Positions 60,725-64,000 of a DNA stretch of 64,000 nt are shown piece after piece. Numbering within the stretch: the first letter of the stretch is position 1; each line of letters begins with the position of its first letter. The stretch spans positions 13,344,001 through 13,408,000 of the forward strand of contig OX387201.1 in the NCBI GenBank assembly GCA_947561715.1. The letters are read 5' to 3'. Both the position numbers and the translations under genes were made by a program. The notes beneath the pieces were generated by a model. The model searched no databases and was not told the DNA's origin. It saw nothing but the letters and a program-made list of their open reading frames with translations. The DNA is from Ascidia mentula (taxonomy: Eukaryota > Chordata > Ascidiacea > Phlebobranchia > Ascidiidae).

Positions 60725-60935
60725 AATTTAAAAAAAATTTTCCATAGTTTTGCAGCACGTGGTGAACCACAAAATATTTGCCCACCGATTCAAACCGGTT
60801 GGAAACTGATCTATTTCTGTGCAAAAGCGCCGGACCGCGTCAGTGGTGGACGGTGGGAATCGAACCCACATTCAATGTTGAACAGACATCGAGTGTACCA
60901 TGAGGAAGTAACCACTTGACTAAGCCAGCGCCGAC
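60725..60935 (-). mobile_element. tRNA-derived SINE
   Basis: On the minus strand a tRNA-like head starts near 60935. It has a good A box (TGGCTTAGTCAAGTGG, 60927-60912) and B box (GGTTCGATTCC, 60866-60856) in a paired T arm. An unrelated body and an A/T-rich end near 60725 follow. The acceptor ends do not pair properly, so it is not a working tRNA gene. Confidence 0.6.
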
Positions 60936-61290
60936 ACGTCAACGTACAAAACAAGCTTATATCCATGTGTGTTGGGCTAACAGACTGATTTTGCGACATA
61001 TGAATTAGACGCTGTTTCGACCTTGCAGATTTATAATACAGGGAGATCAATAATGTGATTTAAATGTTGAAATAACAAGGTCATTTAATTATCTGCAGTA
61101 GCCTAAGCCTCAATATATGTATGTTTAAAATATGTATGTTTGTTACCGAGTGGCTTTGTGAAAACTAAATTTACCAAAGTTTCAGCATTGACCTAAAACA
61201 CTTACAGAGTCAGTTAAAGAAAACTATATTTTAGGCAGCAATATTAGTATTACATCAAGTAGTTATTTTCCGTTGTTTTGTACACTTTGC

Positions 61291-61345
61291 AGAAACTGAT
61301 GATGCCCTTTTCAGGGCGAAATATATTTTTCTTAAAAAAATAAAA
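61291..61345 (+). repeat. Hammerhead-like repeat, second family
   Basis: AGAAA, CTGATGA (61296-61302), GCCC/GGGC stem, GAAA (61318-61321), TATATT, then TTTCT, which pairs with AGAAA. The stem differs from the 48261 copy (GCC/GGC) yet stays paired. A weaker relative starts near 58996. Confidence 0.5.
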
Positions 61346-62374
61346 ACATCTTTCAAAGAGCTGTCTAACAGATTGATTTAAAAAGGCTTTACTCAGCTAT
61401 TATATCAAGTATATAGGTTTGCCAACACCCTAACTCAACAACCTTTATCGACCTTTGGGATGATTGAATATCAGTAACCAAATGTTGGAAGACATTAAAT
61501 CTTCTCCGAGTTAGCTACTGTCACGTGATGTGTTCCAGTTGTGTTGTTGTTTTTGTTTGCTAAAATTGCCTGCCTGCCTCTGCGCGTGCCTTGTGCAACT
61601 CATTCCGAATTAGCACTGATCGTGAACGCAGCAGTTGTGTTGGAACGTCTGCTCAAAGGGAGCATATAGTAGCTTGGGCTGAATTCATATTCAGATTAAT
61701 TACCTCTTTTTTTGCACCTAAAACCTTCTATCATGTCAATTTCTTGACATTCATTCGAAAATATCGTGTCCAAGGTCACTTGTAGTATCACAGCCAATCA
61801 GATCCGGCAGCAAACCTATTTTAAACATTATCAAAATCATTGTGAGTGGGGAAAACATACTCTTTTGATTATTGGCAACAATTATGTGCGTTAAATCTGA
61901 TGTATAGACACATAAAATCTTGATAACCGCCTGTAATAAAAGTCTTCCTTTACACAACTCATCACTTTTCCCTGAAATCATTCCAATTCTTAATAAACTC
62001 CAAACATCTCTTCCACCTCTATGTACGATCGATCTTAACACCATTTCAGATGGTTCGGTAAGCGCATTTCCTGTTAAAATTTTGCATAAGACCGCATTTA
62101 TATGGCTACGACTATTGTGACGTCATAACAAAAATTGGGTTCAAATGTTCCGTAAATTATGTTCTTTTGCAAAAGTATTGTACAATTTTTTGCATTTAAA
62201 AAAAAACTCCTTTTCAAACCAATGCAGTTCCAGCCAATCTGCAGCATTGTGACGTGCACCCGGCATTGGTGACGCGTATACGGTCTGGAACCATGAATTT
62301 ATTGATGCAAAACAAAGCAATACTCCAACACAATTTATCCAATCAATGGATTTGGAGAACACATAATACTGAAA

Positions 62375-64000
<1,626 letters not shown>

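Larger units (their letters stand above)
58302..62374. other. Intergenic region between the EGF-repeat gene and the fibrinogen-domain gene
   Basis: About 4 kb: promoter side of the EGF-repeat gene (left), 3' flank of the fibrinogen-domain gene (right). Contains a tRNA-derived SINE and two hammerhead-like repeat remnants (near 58996 and 61291). No coding exon supported. Confidence 0.5.

Noticed and set aside
60856-60935. Functional tRNA gene on the minus strand
   Set aside because: A and B boxes are good but acceptor strands do not pair and no clear anticodon arm forms; treated as a SINE.

Overview
The window looks like nuclear DNA of a tunicate, most likely a Ciona-type ascidian. It is AT-rich and gene-dense, with many short introns and animal-wide orthologues (axonemal dynein, U1-70K, SLC6 transporter, fibrinogen-related protein) beside lineage-specific multidomain genes. 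The species call is inference from style and content, not from a database match. All exon models were read by eye from splice sites, reading phase and family knowledge.

Layout. 1-4.0 kb: no gene except a single-exon SAM methyltransferase (2280-3125, +). 4.0-18.5 kb (-): a 36-exon DNAH2 orthologue. Its whole pre-AAA tail and linker (1,802 codons) is present, but no AAA-motor exon follows before the window edge. 19.7-24.3 kb (+): a 13-exon SLC6 glycine/neutral amino-acid type transporter (659 aa). 27.0-35.2 kb (+): a 13-exon U1 snRNP 70K gene (457 aa). 35.9-45.4 kb: three copies of an RIPK-like kinase with an unusual layout, kinase - linker - one membrane span - helical/TPR-like tail. One copy is intact on +; two lie on -, one with a single in-frame stop and one clearly broken. 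47.8-58.3 kb (-): a secreted, strictly periodic gene of 28 mapped exons. A signal peptide is followed by nine repeats of [about 88-residue WGF domain - five-Cys EGF - six-Cys EGF], with every intron in phase 1. 62.4-64.0 kb (-): the C-terminal part of a fibrinogen-domain protein that runs off the right edge.

Mobile DNA. The most striking item is a small retroposon family with at least two well-kept copies (5896-6142 and 21728-21895), each flanked by a perfect 12-13 bp target duplication. Each carries an identical 53-nt sequence that folds as a complete hammerhead ribozyme: canonical core, GUC cleavage triplet and three paired stems. Decayed copies are also present. Other elements are hAT-type MITEs with 8-bp duplications, foldback elements (one with perfect 119-bp arms and a hammerhead-like core), a tRNA-derived SINE and a worn LINE fragment.

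How the genes relate. DNAH2, the transporter and U1-70K are housekeeping or ciliary genes with no evident functional link. The RIPK-like kinases, the lectin/EGF-like repeat gene and the fibrinogen-domain gene lie within about 28 kb and share a recognition/signalling flavour, but a joint pathway is only a hypothesis. The two best candidates for undescribed biology are the hammerhead retroposon and the nine-fold WGF-EGF-EGF gene.
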